Source: Aliiroseovarius sp. S1339
GTDB lineage: Bacteria > Pseudomonadota > Alphaproteobacteria > Rhodobacterales > Rhodobacteraceae
NCBI RefSeq assembly: GCF_023195695.1
Contig: NZ_JALPQG010000002.1
Coordinates: 248,001-312,000, forward strand
DNA: 64,000 bases
Reading direction: 5' to 3'
Part shown: piece by piece, positions 17,638-26,405 of the stretch
Position numbering within the stretch: the stretch's first letter is position 1
Layout: each line of letters starts with the position of its first letter
Made by a program: the position numbers and the translations under genes
Notes under the pieces: model-generated
What the model saw: only the letters and a program-made list of their open reading frames with translations
The model's database searches: none
What the model was told of the DNA's origin: nothing

Positions 17638-19833
17638 TTACTCCATTGAATCGTCGTCAAAATCTGTGCCGCCGTCGCACACATGTTCATGTGCGGCCTC
17701 GGCCACGTGGTTATTGTCTCTGGGGTGATCGCGCGCACCGTCATCAACGTCATCAAGCAGCCCACGATAAGGCCCTGCCTTGTGACGGCGCTCCGCCGTG
17801 TCTGCGTGGCGAACGAAGCGTTGGACGTCTTTCCGAAGTTCTGCCGGCGTTTTGGGGAGAGAAATCAATCCCTTCAACTGCTTCAGTCGAACCGACTCTC
17901 TGGTGGCGTCATTGATGAAATCGCGGCGTGCGCGTAGTTCGTCGGGGTCTTCCTCTTGCTGTTCCTGAAGCCATTCGCGCAGATCGATATCGTTCTTGCC
18001 GATCCACTGCTCGTCTTTTGCCAGCACCGTGTACCAAGGCCCGTCATCGCAGCGCGCACTGATTGTGCCAATGTCGCCATCCCATCGGAGAAACTCAAAA
18101 TACTCTGCATTTGAATTGACGAACTGCTCCATGAGGAAATCTGACTGATAGTCGACATGGCACACCCGAAGTCCTGCCTGACTGAGCTTACGGCGACCCG
18201 GCACACCAAAGACTTCACGCATTTCGTCACTGCTGAGTGAGCGTGGCGTGCATTCCTTGATTGACTTTTCCCAGGCCCGCTTAGGCGACATGCCAAGCGC
18301 CGGGTGCTTTTTTGTGTGATAGGCATCGACTGTCCAACGCACCAACCACACCAGAAACGCTTCCAAAGTAAGGGTCGCTCGGCCCGCAGCGTCATTTTCT
18401 TCGCGCTCGACAACATTACTGAATGCACGCCCCGAGAAGCGCAGCAGCAGGTCGCTGTGGATTGTCCTGAAAACGCGCTCAATGAAAGGTTTTAACCAGG
18501 GCTTACCAGCGGGCGCACCAAGATTGGTGATGCCGAGGCTGGCGAGAACGTCATAAGCATCATCCGTGACGTACGCAGAGCCTCGATCGAGCACGATGGT
18601 TTCAGGCGCCCCTGCCATCGGCCAGCCGAATTTTGCACCTGCTGCGTCTGCAATTGGATTTTTATCAGAATAGATCATTTCCACAGTTTGTTTCAGGGGG
18701 CTTTCAATGCCCTCCGGTACAATCTGAAGTGCAACGAAGCAGCGCGTGTGAACATCAAGTGCTGCAGACAACGTGACACGCCGCGCAAGACCATCCAGGC
18801 TCAAAATGTCTTTGATAGATTGCGGCAGATGTTCGAACAGGTCCGTTTTTTGCATGAGTACAAACAGATCAACCGTGTATTCATCAATCTCGACCCTCTG
18901 CAGTGCTCGCGAGGTTTCAATACCCACGCCAAGCGTGTGAAGGTCTTTGTAGGCCTTGTCCCAACCATGCTTGCGGATTTTGTGGTCAAGTGGGGCATGC
19001 TCTTTGATCAATCGAAGAATGTAGTCATAGCCGACCCGCTTCATCTTAGCAGCAGGAACCAGCAGACGCTCGCGTCGTTCGTTTTCAGCGTCTATGGCGG
19101 CTTGGACGCTTTCGACGAGCGACTTGATCGTTACACGCTCTTGGTCCCAAAGGTTGCCCAGAATACTCTCAATGAAGTTGTCGGTTAGGTCATCATACCG
19201 TTGGTACTTCCCGCAGTTCCGATACTTGTCGAAGAGACCGTCATCGCCATCAGTGCGCCACTGCCAATACCATTTCCACATGGTTTGACCGCATTTGAAC
19301 CCTTGATGGAATTCAACAGACTTCTCGATTTCCCTCTTTGATTTTGTGGCTCGCGCACCTCCGCGCTTGCGCCCTCGAATAGAAAGTGCGGCCAAATACT
19401 CATCGTACCTGTTTTTGCCTGCCGCGACGATCTTGATGATTTTATCACAGAAATCATCACGGATCAGTTGAAGTTCTCCAGCATCAACCAGGTCTTGGAT
19501 CGCCAAAACATACTGCTTCTTAAAGCGCTGCCGAGCAATCTCGATAGGCATACGCTCAACCCGACGGATTTCTTGGCGGCGGAACTGTTTTGCCAAAGGC
19601 CTCTGCAGAACCTTCAGGTTGCCGTAATTGTTTTCTGTTACGATGGCATCGTAAGAAATGACACCAGCCGTGCTCTCATTACACTCACCAGTTTCAGGGT
19701 CCGTCCATTCGTCCCAAAAGATCAGGTACCCTTCAGGGCGCAGCTCAAGAACGCGTCCATTACGTATGCCGACAGCAAACTCACAATCTTTCTCAAGCAG
19801 AACCTTGGTTTTTTTCTTGAACGGCGCAGCCAT
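17638..19833 (-). CDS. tniA: TniA/TnsB-family DDE transposase
   Basis: The 731-residue protein has a retroviral-integrase-type catalytic core with Asp 317 (VEIDEYTVD), Asp 416 (VLDRGSAYV) and Glu 452 (KPFIERVFR). An N-terminal helix-turn-helix region (about residues 160-290) and a mu-type C-terminal domain flank it. The C-terminal tail is acidic and His-rich, a likely ATPase contact. In this family the enzyme binds the end repeats and carries out 3' strand transfer. Its ATG overlaps the stop of the upstream nuclease gene by 1 bp (TAATG). Confidence 0.95.
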   Translation of the reverse strand: MAAPFKKKTKVLLEKDCEFAVGIRNGRVLELRPEGYLIFWDEWTDPETGECNESTAGVISYDAIVTENNYGNLKVLQRPLAKQFRRQEIRRVERMPIEIARQRFKKQYVLAIQDLVDAGELQLIRDDFCDKIIKIVAAGKNRYDEYLAALSIRGRKRGGARATKSKREIEKSVEFHQGFKCGQTMWKWYWQWRTDGDDGLFDKYRNCGKYQRYDDLTDNFIESILGNLWDQERVTIKSLVESVQAAIDAENERRERLLVPAAKMKRVGYDYILRLIKEHAPLDHKIRKHGWDKAYKDLHTLGVGIETSRALQRVEIDEYTVDLFVLMQKTDLFEHLPQSIKDILSLDGLARRVTLSAALDVHTRCFVALQIVPEGIESPLKQTVEMIYSDKNPIADAAGAKFGWPMAGAPETIVLDRGSAYVTDDAYDVLASLGITNLGAPAGKPWLKPFIERVFRTIHSDLLLRFSGRAFSNVVEREENDAAGRATLTLEAFLVWLVRWTVDAYHTKKHPALGMSPKRAWEKSIKECTPRSLSSDEMREVFGVPGRRKLSQAGLRVCHVDYQSDFLMEQFVNSNAEYFEFLRWDGDIGTISARCDDGPWYTVLAKDEQWIGKNDIDLREWLQEQQEEDPDELRARRDFINDATRESVRLKQLKGLISLPKTPAELRKDVQRFVRHADTAERRHKAGPYRGLLDDVDDGARDHPRDNNHVAEAAHEHVCDGGTDFDDDSME

Positions 19834-20516
19834 TACGAAACCGCTCCGCGTTCAATCAGAGTCTTCCCTCGGATTTTTTCAGGTGTGAAAAGGCGCGCAT
19901 GCCCTGCACGAATGGCTCGCGCGACACTAAAGAACCCTCGCCCTGAAAGGCCGATGCCCTCAAGAAATTCGCTAATTGACACCGTAGTTTCAAGCTGAGC
20001 CAGTCCGTCGACAACAATGGCGTCGATCTCGGGCTCCGGTTTTCTCGCTGCGTGATAAAGTTCAACGTTATGCAGTTCAATCGGACTGATATTACGCTCA
20101 GTCACCGTTGCAACAGCATCGCAAATATTGCCAATCGCGGCACTCTTCACAGCGCCGATCGTTGCTTGGTAGGCATAAGTTGTGGCAATCCGTTCCGGTT
20201 TAACAGAGATGCAAATTCTTTGACCACCCTTTGTAGTGAATCTAAAATCGAAGAAATGCTCACTCGAGGTGCCTCTGGGATGGCTAAATGGCAGTGATGC
20301 CAACTGCTCTTCGATATCGGCAAAGTCGTCGCGATAAATTAGGCAGATCGCCGTCTTGAATTCCGTGTAGCTGGCAAATCCAATGCGCTGAGGTTTGCCA
20401 TTGATATTGTTATAGACAAACTCACCGACGAAATGGCCTTTTGAAGATTTTGGAATCTTGCGGACAGCGCGGCTCTTCGCCGGCGTCAGCATCAAGTGCT
20501 TTCTGGCTGCGCTCAT
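19833..20516 (-). CDS. tnsA: TnsA-like endonuclease of the Tn7-like element
   Basis: The 227-residue protein fits the TnsA nuclease fold: Glu 52 (ASYTEFKTA), Asp 90 (HFFDFRF) and Lys 106 (ICISVKPE) are spaced like the E-D-K active site that cuts the 5' transposon strands. A helix-turn-helix-like C-terminal part follows. It is first in the operon, overlapping tniA by 1 bp. A TnsA partner normally means cut-and-paste rather than replicative transposition. Assignment rests on motif spacing and context, because TnsA proteins diverge strongly. Confidence 0.75.
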   Translation of the reverse strand: MSAARKHLMLTPAKSRAVRKIPKSSKGHFVGEFVYNNINGKPQRIGFASYTEFKTAICLIYRDDFADIEEQLASLPFSHPRGTSSEHFFDFRFTTKGGQRICISVKPERIATTYAYQATIGAVKSAAIGNICDAVATVTERNISPIELHNVELYHAARKPEPEIDAIVVDGLAQLETTVSISEFLEGIGLSGRGFFSVARAIRAGHARLFTPEKIRGKTLIERGAVS

Positions 20517-21182
20517 AACCCTGTGCCTCCAGCACCGTGGCGGCCGCCGAATGAACTTCCTTCAGAGCGTTTTCCCATGGCCTCGCAGCGCCCGTACGCA
20601 ATGCGACAAACACCACATTTGGGTTGTCTGCCGGGCAAACACCTTGCACCTCGGTTACCACTTATTGACCTCGGGATGGCCGCTTGATGTTTTGTCTCGT
20701 CACCCATTGGGCACGTCTCCACCGGTCCGCGCCAGCAAGATCCTGGGCGGTGATTTTTATTTATGAAGTGATGAACAGGACTTACTTTCCAAAGGGCCTC
20801 GAGGACCTTTTCGGTGTAGCAATCAACGTCTGGGCCCAAGGGCCCTCACTTCGTCACGCCACGTACACGACGCGGTATTTGTTTACGTCTCCGTGACCGG
20901 ATATCTGATCATGGCCCTTAAAGGACCGTTCATTTCAAGACAGGCTCAAAATGCACTTTCGCATCGTTGAGTCGAGTCATATTTTATATTCAATTCATGT
21001 ACTTAGCGAAAATCTTGACTGCTATTAAAATCTCAAACACACAGGTGCCCCAGATTTTCAAAGCTTAGTTCGTTTTCGCATTCACATCAGACATGAACAT
21101 CCTTTGACCGATACCTATGGTGAGACTTTAAATCTGGGAATAGGTCAGCAAAAACGAGATGTGGACGGACTGTCTACTTTGT
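20517..21182. other. Gene-free interval upstream of tnsA with palindromes
   Basis: I see no convincing gene. The interval presumably holds the tni operon promoter. Two palindromes stand out: 20791-20810, a 10-bp arm pair centred on TCGA with one mismatch, and 20832-20845 (GGGCCCAAGGGCCC). AT content rises from 20960 to 21070. A segment at 20932 (ATTTCAAGACA) weakly resembles the inverted form of the first end repeat (ATTTCGAGACA), so a transposon end here cannot be excluded. Confidence 0.4.
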
Positions 21183-21764
21183 TCAAATGCCTGACTGACC
21201 GGTACCGTGTGACTGAAGGGCTTCAAGCAGCCAGAAGAAATGATCACGTCCACCCAACTCAATATCTGGTGGTAGGTTGATTTCCTCTGAGCAGATGCAG
21301 CGGCCAATGAGACCACCATCTTCAAGCAGAAGTTCATCCGTCAACAATTTGAGAAGACGGCGCGCAGTTTCATAGGCCAATCCATGGCGATCTTTGAAAT
21401 CATGCGCCCCGATGATGTCGAAGCTGCTCATCGTTGCTTTGTGTTTTATGATGTCCTCGGCAGCTAAGAAATATGTGAGCAGTTTTTTGTTGGCGCCATG
21501 TGCAAAAGTTCCGGCTGTCGCGGAAAAATGGTAGGCACATTTTCGGCAGCGATATGTTTTTCGCGCACTTTTCGGTGCGATATCGTGTGCATCGCACCGC
21601 GGGCAGAACACCCCGGACTGCCACCGCACTGCCTCGAAATGATCAACACAAGAATCACTATCTTGAAACTTAGCTTTTACCCCGCCTTCAGGAAGTCGAT
21701 GAGCCAGCGACATCCAATGGATGCGCTCAATATCGTGTATGGACAAACCAGACTGCATGCTCAC
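21183..21764 (-). CDS. IS1595-type zinc-ribbon transposase N-terminal protein
   Basis: The 193-residue protein starts with the zinc-ribbon region of IS1595-family transposases: HFEAVRWQSGVFCPRC, then YRCRKCAYHFSATAGT. The catalytic DD(N/E) domain that should follow (about 150 residues) is missing; the rest is a short helical tail. It is either a truncated transposase or an independent zinc-ribbon DNA-binding protein. No matching terminal repeats were found. Confidence 0.65.
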   Translation of the reverse strand: MSMQSGLSIHDIERIHWMSLAHRLPEGGVKAKFQDSDSCVDHFEAVRWQSGVFCPRCDAHDIAPKSARKTYRCRKCAYHFSATAGTFAHGANKKLLTYFLAAEDIIKHKATMSSFDIIGAHDFKDRHGLAYETARRLLKLLTDELLLEDGGLIGRCICSEEINLPPDIELGGRDHFFWLLEALQSHGTGQSGI

Positions 21765-22114
21765 TCCATTACGAGAGTTATTCAGGCTCTAAAAGAGCAG
21801 CAACGCCATTCCGTAAAGCAGCATTTCATGCAACGTGCGGCGAAGGTCGGCTGTGAGCCGATTCTGTTCTCTAATCCGTCAATACGGGTTTCCGAATATC
21901 GTATTGTGATGTCAGAGGTTGCCTTTGTTCTCTTCGAACTCTTGGGTTCATAATGGGGTTGGCTGGGTGTGGGTCGGCAAGGTGGAAACCGCAATCATAC
22001 CGTTGGTCTTGGTTGTTGCTACAGAATCGACGCCGTGTCTCACGCCCTCCCTCGGGCATCGTCCCAGATGGGAACTTTGATTTGGAATCCTCGTGATTGT
22101 CGCTCTGGTGATCC
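21765..22114. other. Interval between two transposase genes
   Basis: No intact gene is seen. On the minus strand near 21790-21875 a short frame reads like a protein C-terminus (RRTLHEMLLYGMALLLF) without a start, so a gene remnant is possible. The part from about 21955 to 22114 should include the 3' non-coding end of the IS110 element. Confidence 0.35.
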
Positions 22115-23128
22115 TTATGCGAACTGGAATTCGGTTTGGTCGCGCATCATCGCGTGCAGGATGATAGCGAGGCGTCTGGCGAGGGCCACACGTGCCTTCC
22201 TCATTGTTGAGCGCGCACCAATCGCAAGCGCCCATTCCTTCAATTTGAGCGGGCCAGCATACCTCGTCAGCATGACATTGGCCGCCTCGTACAGGAGCGT
22301 TCGAACCCTGATATCACCCCGTTTCGAGATGCTGCCGACATAGTCTACTTCTCCGGACTGATGCCGCCTTGGGACAAGCCCAAGGTACGGCCCGACATCG
22401 CGCGATCGTCGGAACCTCGACGGATCATCTATTGCGGCCGCAAAAGCCAGTGCCGTGATCGGCCCGACACCCGGGACGGTCATAAGACGTGAGCAGGTTT
22501 TCGATTTACGGGCCATCTTTTTAATATCGGCATCAATTGCAGCAACGGCCGCCAATATTGCTTCGCGCGCTGCAAACAATCCGTTCAATGCAGCATGAAG
22601 ACCTGGAACCCCATTACTCACTTTCAGAGCGGCATCTTTGAACGCAGGCGACAGTGCCCGTGGCAACCGTACACCAAATACGACCACCAGCCCACGGATC
22701 TGATTGTCGATTGTCACGCGCTGCCCGACCAATTTCTTGCGTGCTGCGATCAGTGACCGTATCGCATGAGCAGACAGCGATTTGACGTGGGTAGGTTTGT
22801 AGAACCCGGTCCGCGCCAGATGTGCCAGGCCGCGGGCGTCATTTCGGTCTGACTTGTGACCGGCCAGTGATTTGAGGGCCTGATAGGCTTGTCTGCTTTC
22901 AATGCATTGGATTGGAATGCCGCGTGCAGTAAGCCCGTGATACAGCATCGGTGCCATTCTGCCGGTCTCAAACACAACGCCTGCGCAAGTTGGACCAGCC
23001 GCGAGAAAATCACTAATCGCATCTGGTGACGAACGTGCCTTTCCTTCTCGGATCAACACGCCGTCACGATCCAAAACACAAACGTGCGTCTCTTCCATCG
23101 AGACATCCAATCCAGCAAAATACTCCAT
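22115..23128 (-). CDS. IS110-family transposase (DEDD recombinase)
   Basis: The 337-residue protein has the two domains of IS110 recombinases. The N-terminal RuvC-like DEDD domain shows FAGLDVSMEETHV (Asp 8), VVFETGRMA (Glu 54) and HKSDRNDARGLA (two further Asp). The C-terminal domain has MTVPGVGPITALAF and the conserved serine region of Transposase_20 (SRDVGPYLGLVPRRHQSGE). It appears full length. IS110 elements lack classical inverted repeats and encode a bridge RNA in flanking non-coding DNA; only about 139 bp separate its start from the next transposase gene. Confidence 0.93.
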   Translation of the reverse strand: MEYFAGLDVSMEETHVCVLDRDGVLIREGKARSSPDAISDFLAAGPTCAGVVFETGRMAPMLYHGLTARGIPIQCIESRQAYQALKSLAGHKSDRNDARGLAHLARTGFYKPTHVKSLSAHAIRSLIAARKKLVGQRVTIDNQIRGLVVVFGVRLPRALSPAFKDAALKVSNGVPGLHAALNGLFAAREAILAAVAAIDADIKKMARKSKTCSRLMTVPGVGPITALAFAAAIDDPSRFRRSRDVGPYLGLVPRRHQSGEVDYVGSISKRGDIRVRTLLYEAANVMLTRYAGPLKLKEWALAIGARSTMRKARVALARRLAIILHAMMRDQTEFQFA

Positions 23129-23267
23129 TTATTCACTCCTCCATAGGGTTGCGAATACAGTCTACCAGACGGTTTGCAGAGCCAGATTCAGATTACACCA
23201 TGTGGAAAAACACGGTGTTGTAACTGCAGGAAATGGTGCCAAATATAGAGCGCAAGCGCCTTTATCT

Positions 23268-24653
23268 TCAGGCTTTTTGCATTTGCTGCGGTGCAGGAAA
23301 GATCTTGGCCAGTTTCCGGAGGTTCTGGGCGGTGGCGGCGAGGAGGAATTCGTCATTTGCGCCGCATGGGCCGCGCAATCGGAGCCGTCCAAGTCCCAGG
23401 ATGCGTTTGAGGTGGGCAAACAGCATCTCGACCTTCTTCCGGAGCTTCATGGAGATCACGTATTGCCTAGTCTTGGCTATATCACGGGTAACCTGGCGGG
23501 CGTCTTCGTTTTCCTCGCGGGTGATCGATCTGGCATCGGCGTTCGGGCAGCATTTCTGTTTCGACGGACACGCCTGACAGGTCGGTTTCAGGACACGGTA
23601 TTTGGCCCGCCCTTTGCCGGCCGGTCCCCGGTTCGGGTCGGAATAATTTCGGCGGAACTGCTTCAACTCCTGGCCCTCGGGGCAGATGTATTGGTCGTTG
23701 TCAGCGTCCCACTCGAAGTCGGCGCGGGTCCAGGTGCCGTCGTTGCGGCCAGACTTGTCGAAGACCGGGATATGCGGCGCAATCTTGCGGTCGACCAGCC
23801 AACCCAGCATCGGCCCGGTGCCATAGGCGGTGTCCGCGATCAGGCGCTCGGGGTGCAGATCGAATGTGCCCTTCACCCGCTCGAGCATGGTCTTGGTCGA
23901 CCCGACCTCGGCCTGGCGGATAGATCTTGTGGCCTCCACATCCACGATGACGCCATGGTCCGTGTCGATCAGGTAGTTGTCGGAATAGCTGAAGAACGCT
24001 GGGCCCTTACGAGCTGCCGTCCACTGGCTGGCCGGGTCGGAATGCGAGGTGAACTTGGGCTGGACCTCGCTGGCGGCCCCGAAGGCAGCCTCGTCCAGCG
24101 TGTCGAGATACTCGCGAACCGCGCGGGGCGCCGCGGCCGGGTCGATCTGCGAGACGTCCCAGTCCTCCTTCGGTGTGGAGTTCTGCTTGTTGGCATCCGC
24201 CTCGATCAGGCTAGCATCGATTGCCATGCGCTGGCCACTGACCAGGGCCCTCAGCAATGCACCGCGCCACGTTGTCTCGAACAAGTGACGCAGCAGTTCG
24301 CTGTCACGGAAGCGACCGTGCCGGTTCTTCGAGAAGGTCGAGTGATCCGGAACCCGATCAGCCAGGGCGAGCCGGCAAAACCAGCGATACGCGAGGTTCA
24401 AATGCACCTCCTCGCAGAGGCGTCGCTCGGACCGGATACCGAAACAGTCGCCGACCAGGAGCATGCGGATCAGCAGTTCGGGATCGGCAGACGGACGGCC
24501 GGTGTGACTGTAAAAACCCGCAAGATGGGCGCGGATGCTGCTCAGGTCGACGAACCGATCGATGGATCGCAGCAGATGATCTTGGGGGACGTGATCCTCC
24601 AGCGAGAACTCGTAAAACAGCGCTGCTTGTGCTTCTTGTCTCGGTCCTAACAT
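23268..24653 (-). CDS. IS1182-family transposase
   Basis: The 461-residue DDE transposase begins MLGPRQEAQAALFYEFSLEDH and carries the family's first aspartate in SGQRMAIDASLIEADA, the second in ADTAYG and a late glutamate in KKVEMLFAHLKRILGL. A CPEGQ...CQACPSKQKCC zinc-ribbon-like insertion is typical. It appears intact. Terminal inverted repeats were not resolved by eye; an ACACC...GGTGT hairpin at 23195-23218 lies close to its 3' side. Confidence 0.93.
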   Translation of the reverse strand: MLGPRQEAQAALFYEFSLEDHVPQDHLLRSIDRFVDLSSIRAHLAGFYSHTGRPSADPELLIRMLLVGDCFGIRSERRLCEEVHLNLAYRWFCRLALADRVPDHSTFSKNRHGRFRDSELLRHLFETTWRGALLRALVSGQRMAIDASLIEADANKQNSTPKEDWDVSQIDPAAAPRAVREYLDTLDEAAFGAASEVQPKFTSHSDPASQWTAARKGPAFFSYSDNYLIDTDHGVIVDVEATRSIRQAEVGSTKTMLERVKGTFDLHPERLIADTAYGTGPMLGWLVDRKIAPHIPVFDKSGRNDGTWTRADFEWDADNDQYICPEGQELKQFRRNYSDPNRGPAGKGRAKYRVLKPTCQACPSKQKCCPNADARSITREENEDARQVTRDIAKTRQYVISMKLRKKVEMLFAHLKRILGLGRLRLRGPCGANDEFLLAATAQNLRKLAKIFPAPQQMQKA

Positions 24654-24980
24654 TGCTCAACTCTCCCGCTGGTCAGAAGAATTGAATCAGCAACTTACGC
24701 TTCGATCAAGCACGAGTTTTTCAACGAAATAAGCCCAATCTGACCGGTGCTGCAAGGTGAAAGAGTGACCGCTTTCTTTGACCGGTATGAAAAGTGGCTA
24801 AGTCAAATGAGGTTCTATCAAAGGATTTGCGGCAAGGCATTTTTTAGCAAATTATGTGGCTTGTTGTGCCGGGCCAAAAACGAACGTTCTTCACAGCTTG
24901 AGAGTAAGCGCGGGCGTCAGCAGAGCCTGATCGGGTCAAAAAGCGTTGCAACCGAGCGGGCGGGACGTCACAATTTCCCC
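24654..24980. other. Interval after IS1182 start, no clear gene
   Basis: The first part should contain the IS1182 end and promoter. An open frame from 24747 joins the next gene but lacks a good start or a plausible protein sequence, so I treat it as non-coding. Confidence 0.4.
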
Positions 24981-26168
24981 ATGAAAATTCCGGGCATAGA
25001 CTGGCTGAAGCGAAACGGGTTCTTCCTGAGCGAAGTGTTTTTTGGCACCGCTGGGTTAGCCTTCCTCTTGATAGGAAGCGACCTTCTCATCCAGAATGCT
25101 TTTTCGAATGATGAGGTCGAGCAGAAGATTAGCAACAACATTGTACCCACGCACCCAATTGAAGATATTACTCGTAGGAGTGTGTTTGCGGCCGAAGAGT
25201 TGTCGGTTTCCCATATCGCTAACTGCGCAGGTTCAACCATCACATCGGAACTGGAGAAAGTCGGATCAGGTATTTATCTCAACATTCAACTAACTGGAAG
25301 CGTTTCAGATGGATGTACAGAGCACTACCTTTATGTCAGCTCTTCTCGCAAAATTGAAATGTCTTCCCGAACCGGTGATTTCTCACAAGTTCGCGTAAAT
25401 CGGCTCGACAATGCAGAGATTGAGGACTTTGGCGATCAACTGCCGCTCGCCAAAGGCTGGTATACTGGAACGCTAGTACATCTAAGCATTCGAAAGGATG
25501 ATTTCTCATACTGGCAAACTCCATCATTCACTGATGATGAATTTTGGGGTAATGAGAAGTTCACGAACAGTCAGAATGGATCGATTCAGGGCCGGATTAG
25601 GATCAGAGTCCATGAACATGTGCTTGAGTGGGGTCACCCATGGTATCTCCCATATTTCTTGACGCCAGTGATTACAAAGCTGAACTTGAGTTTGCCTAGC
25701 ATAAACGGATTGGCCTTCTGGAAAAGTTTTTCAGATATCGATTACGATAGATTCGAGCGGCAGCCAGCCGGCTTCTTCCAGAAGTCTAAATCTTTCGACT
25801 ATCCTGAGCTAGAAAGCTTAGATGAATTTTTTATTGCGAATGAAGTACGATCACGCATTCGGGTAGATCATCCAGTTCGGGCAGCATCGAGACTAGATAC
25901 TGAGTTGGTGGACGGCACCCTCGCCGAAATAAGGCGTGCTTGGCCGCAAAACACATCTTTGAAGGATGTCTCTGGCTCCCGAGGGCGATCTATGGAGATG
26001 CTTTTGATGCCAAGGAATTTTGAAGACCGTGTTAACTCCCTTTACGTCATTGCCGGTGTGTTGCTTGGCTTTGGTCTCGCCCTACTGATCGAAGTGTTAG
26101 CCCTGATATTGCGAAGACTGGAGGTGAGGATTGCACAGAAAGCTGGCAAGTTGCCACCCACTTCGTGA
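24981..26168 (+). CDS. Unknown membrane protein with two terminal membrane segments
   Basis: The 395-residue protein has one membrane segment near residues 14-36 (LSEVFFGTAGLAFLLIGSDLL) and another near 355-380 (LYVIAGVLLGFGLALLIEVLAL), with a large probably periplasmic domain between. No catalytic motif or known family is recognised. The start at ATG 24981 places the first membrane helix near the N-terminus; the longer frame is rejected. It is isolated among insertion sequences and its lower GC suggests acquired cargo. Confidence 0.6.
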   Translation: MKIPGIDWLKRNGFFLSEVFFGTAGLAFLLIGSDLLIQNAFSNDEVEQKISNNIVPTHPIEDITRRSVFAAEELSVSHIANCAGSTITSELEKVGSGIYLNIQLTGSVSDGCTEHYLYVSSSRKIEMSSRTGDFSQVRVNRLDNAEIEDFGDQLPLAKGWYTGTLVHLSIRKDDFSYWQTPSFTDDEFWGNEKFTNSQNGSIQGRIRIRVHEHVLEWGHPWYLPYFLTPVITKLNLSLPSINGLAFWKSFSDIDYDRFERQPAGFFQKSKSFDYPELESLDEFFIANEVRSRIRVDHPVRAASRLDTELVDGTLAEIRRAWPQNTSLKDVSGSRGRSMEMLLMPRNFEDRVNSLYVIAGVLLGFGLALLIEVLALILRRLEVRIAQKAGKLPPTS

Positions 26169-26405
26169 AAAGCCGAGGCATGCGGCCTAGTAGATGTCAT
26201 TGTGTCGACCAGCGGTTATCTTTGTGAGCATCGGCATATGGTTCTGTCCCCGGGTAGAGCCAACGTTTTTTTGGCCAGCTCCCGAAAGCAGCCATTAGCA
26301 CAAGCGCCGCGAAAGCTCACTAAGTCTAAGGTTTGTGGCTTCTGTCAGCGTGAGCTGCAGCGGCGACAAATCTGACAAGGAAGAAAGCGCGGGCGGCGTT
26401 TGGTG

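Larger units (their letters stand above)
14989..20516 (-). mobile_element. Tn7-like transposition module (tnsA-tniA-tniB-tniQ)
   Basis: Four co-directional overlapping genes encode a TnsA-type nuclease, a DDE transposase, an AAA+ ATPase and a TniQ target-selection protein: the core set of Tn7-like elements. The tniQ-side end is proposed at 14989 (TGTTGG...), just outside three repeats at 15006-15124. The far end was not found by eye. No CRISPR array or cas gene accompanies it, so targeting is presumably by TniQ alone. The cargo probably lies beyond tnsA, to the right. The end coordinate given is only the start of tnsA. Confidence 0.75.

Noticed and set aside
20422-20661. A 79-codon minus-strand frame overlapping the tnsA start
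   Set aside because: It overlaps tnsA in another frame, has no ribosome site or recognisable sequence.
14948-21182. CRISPR array or cas genes associated with the Tn7-like element
   Set aside because: No regularly spaced repeats and no Cas-like proteins were found anywhere in the window.
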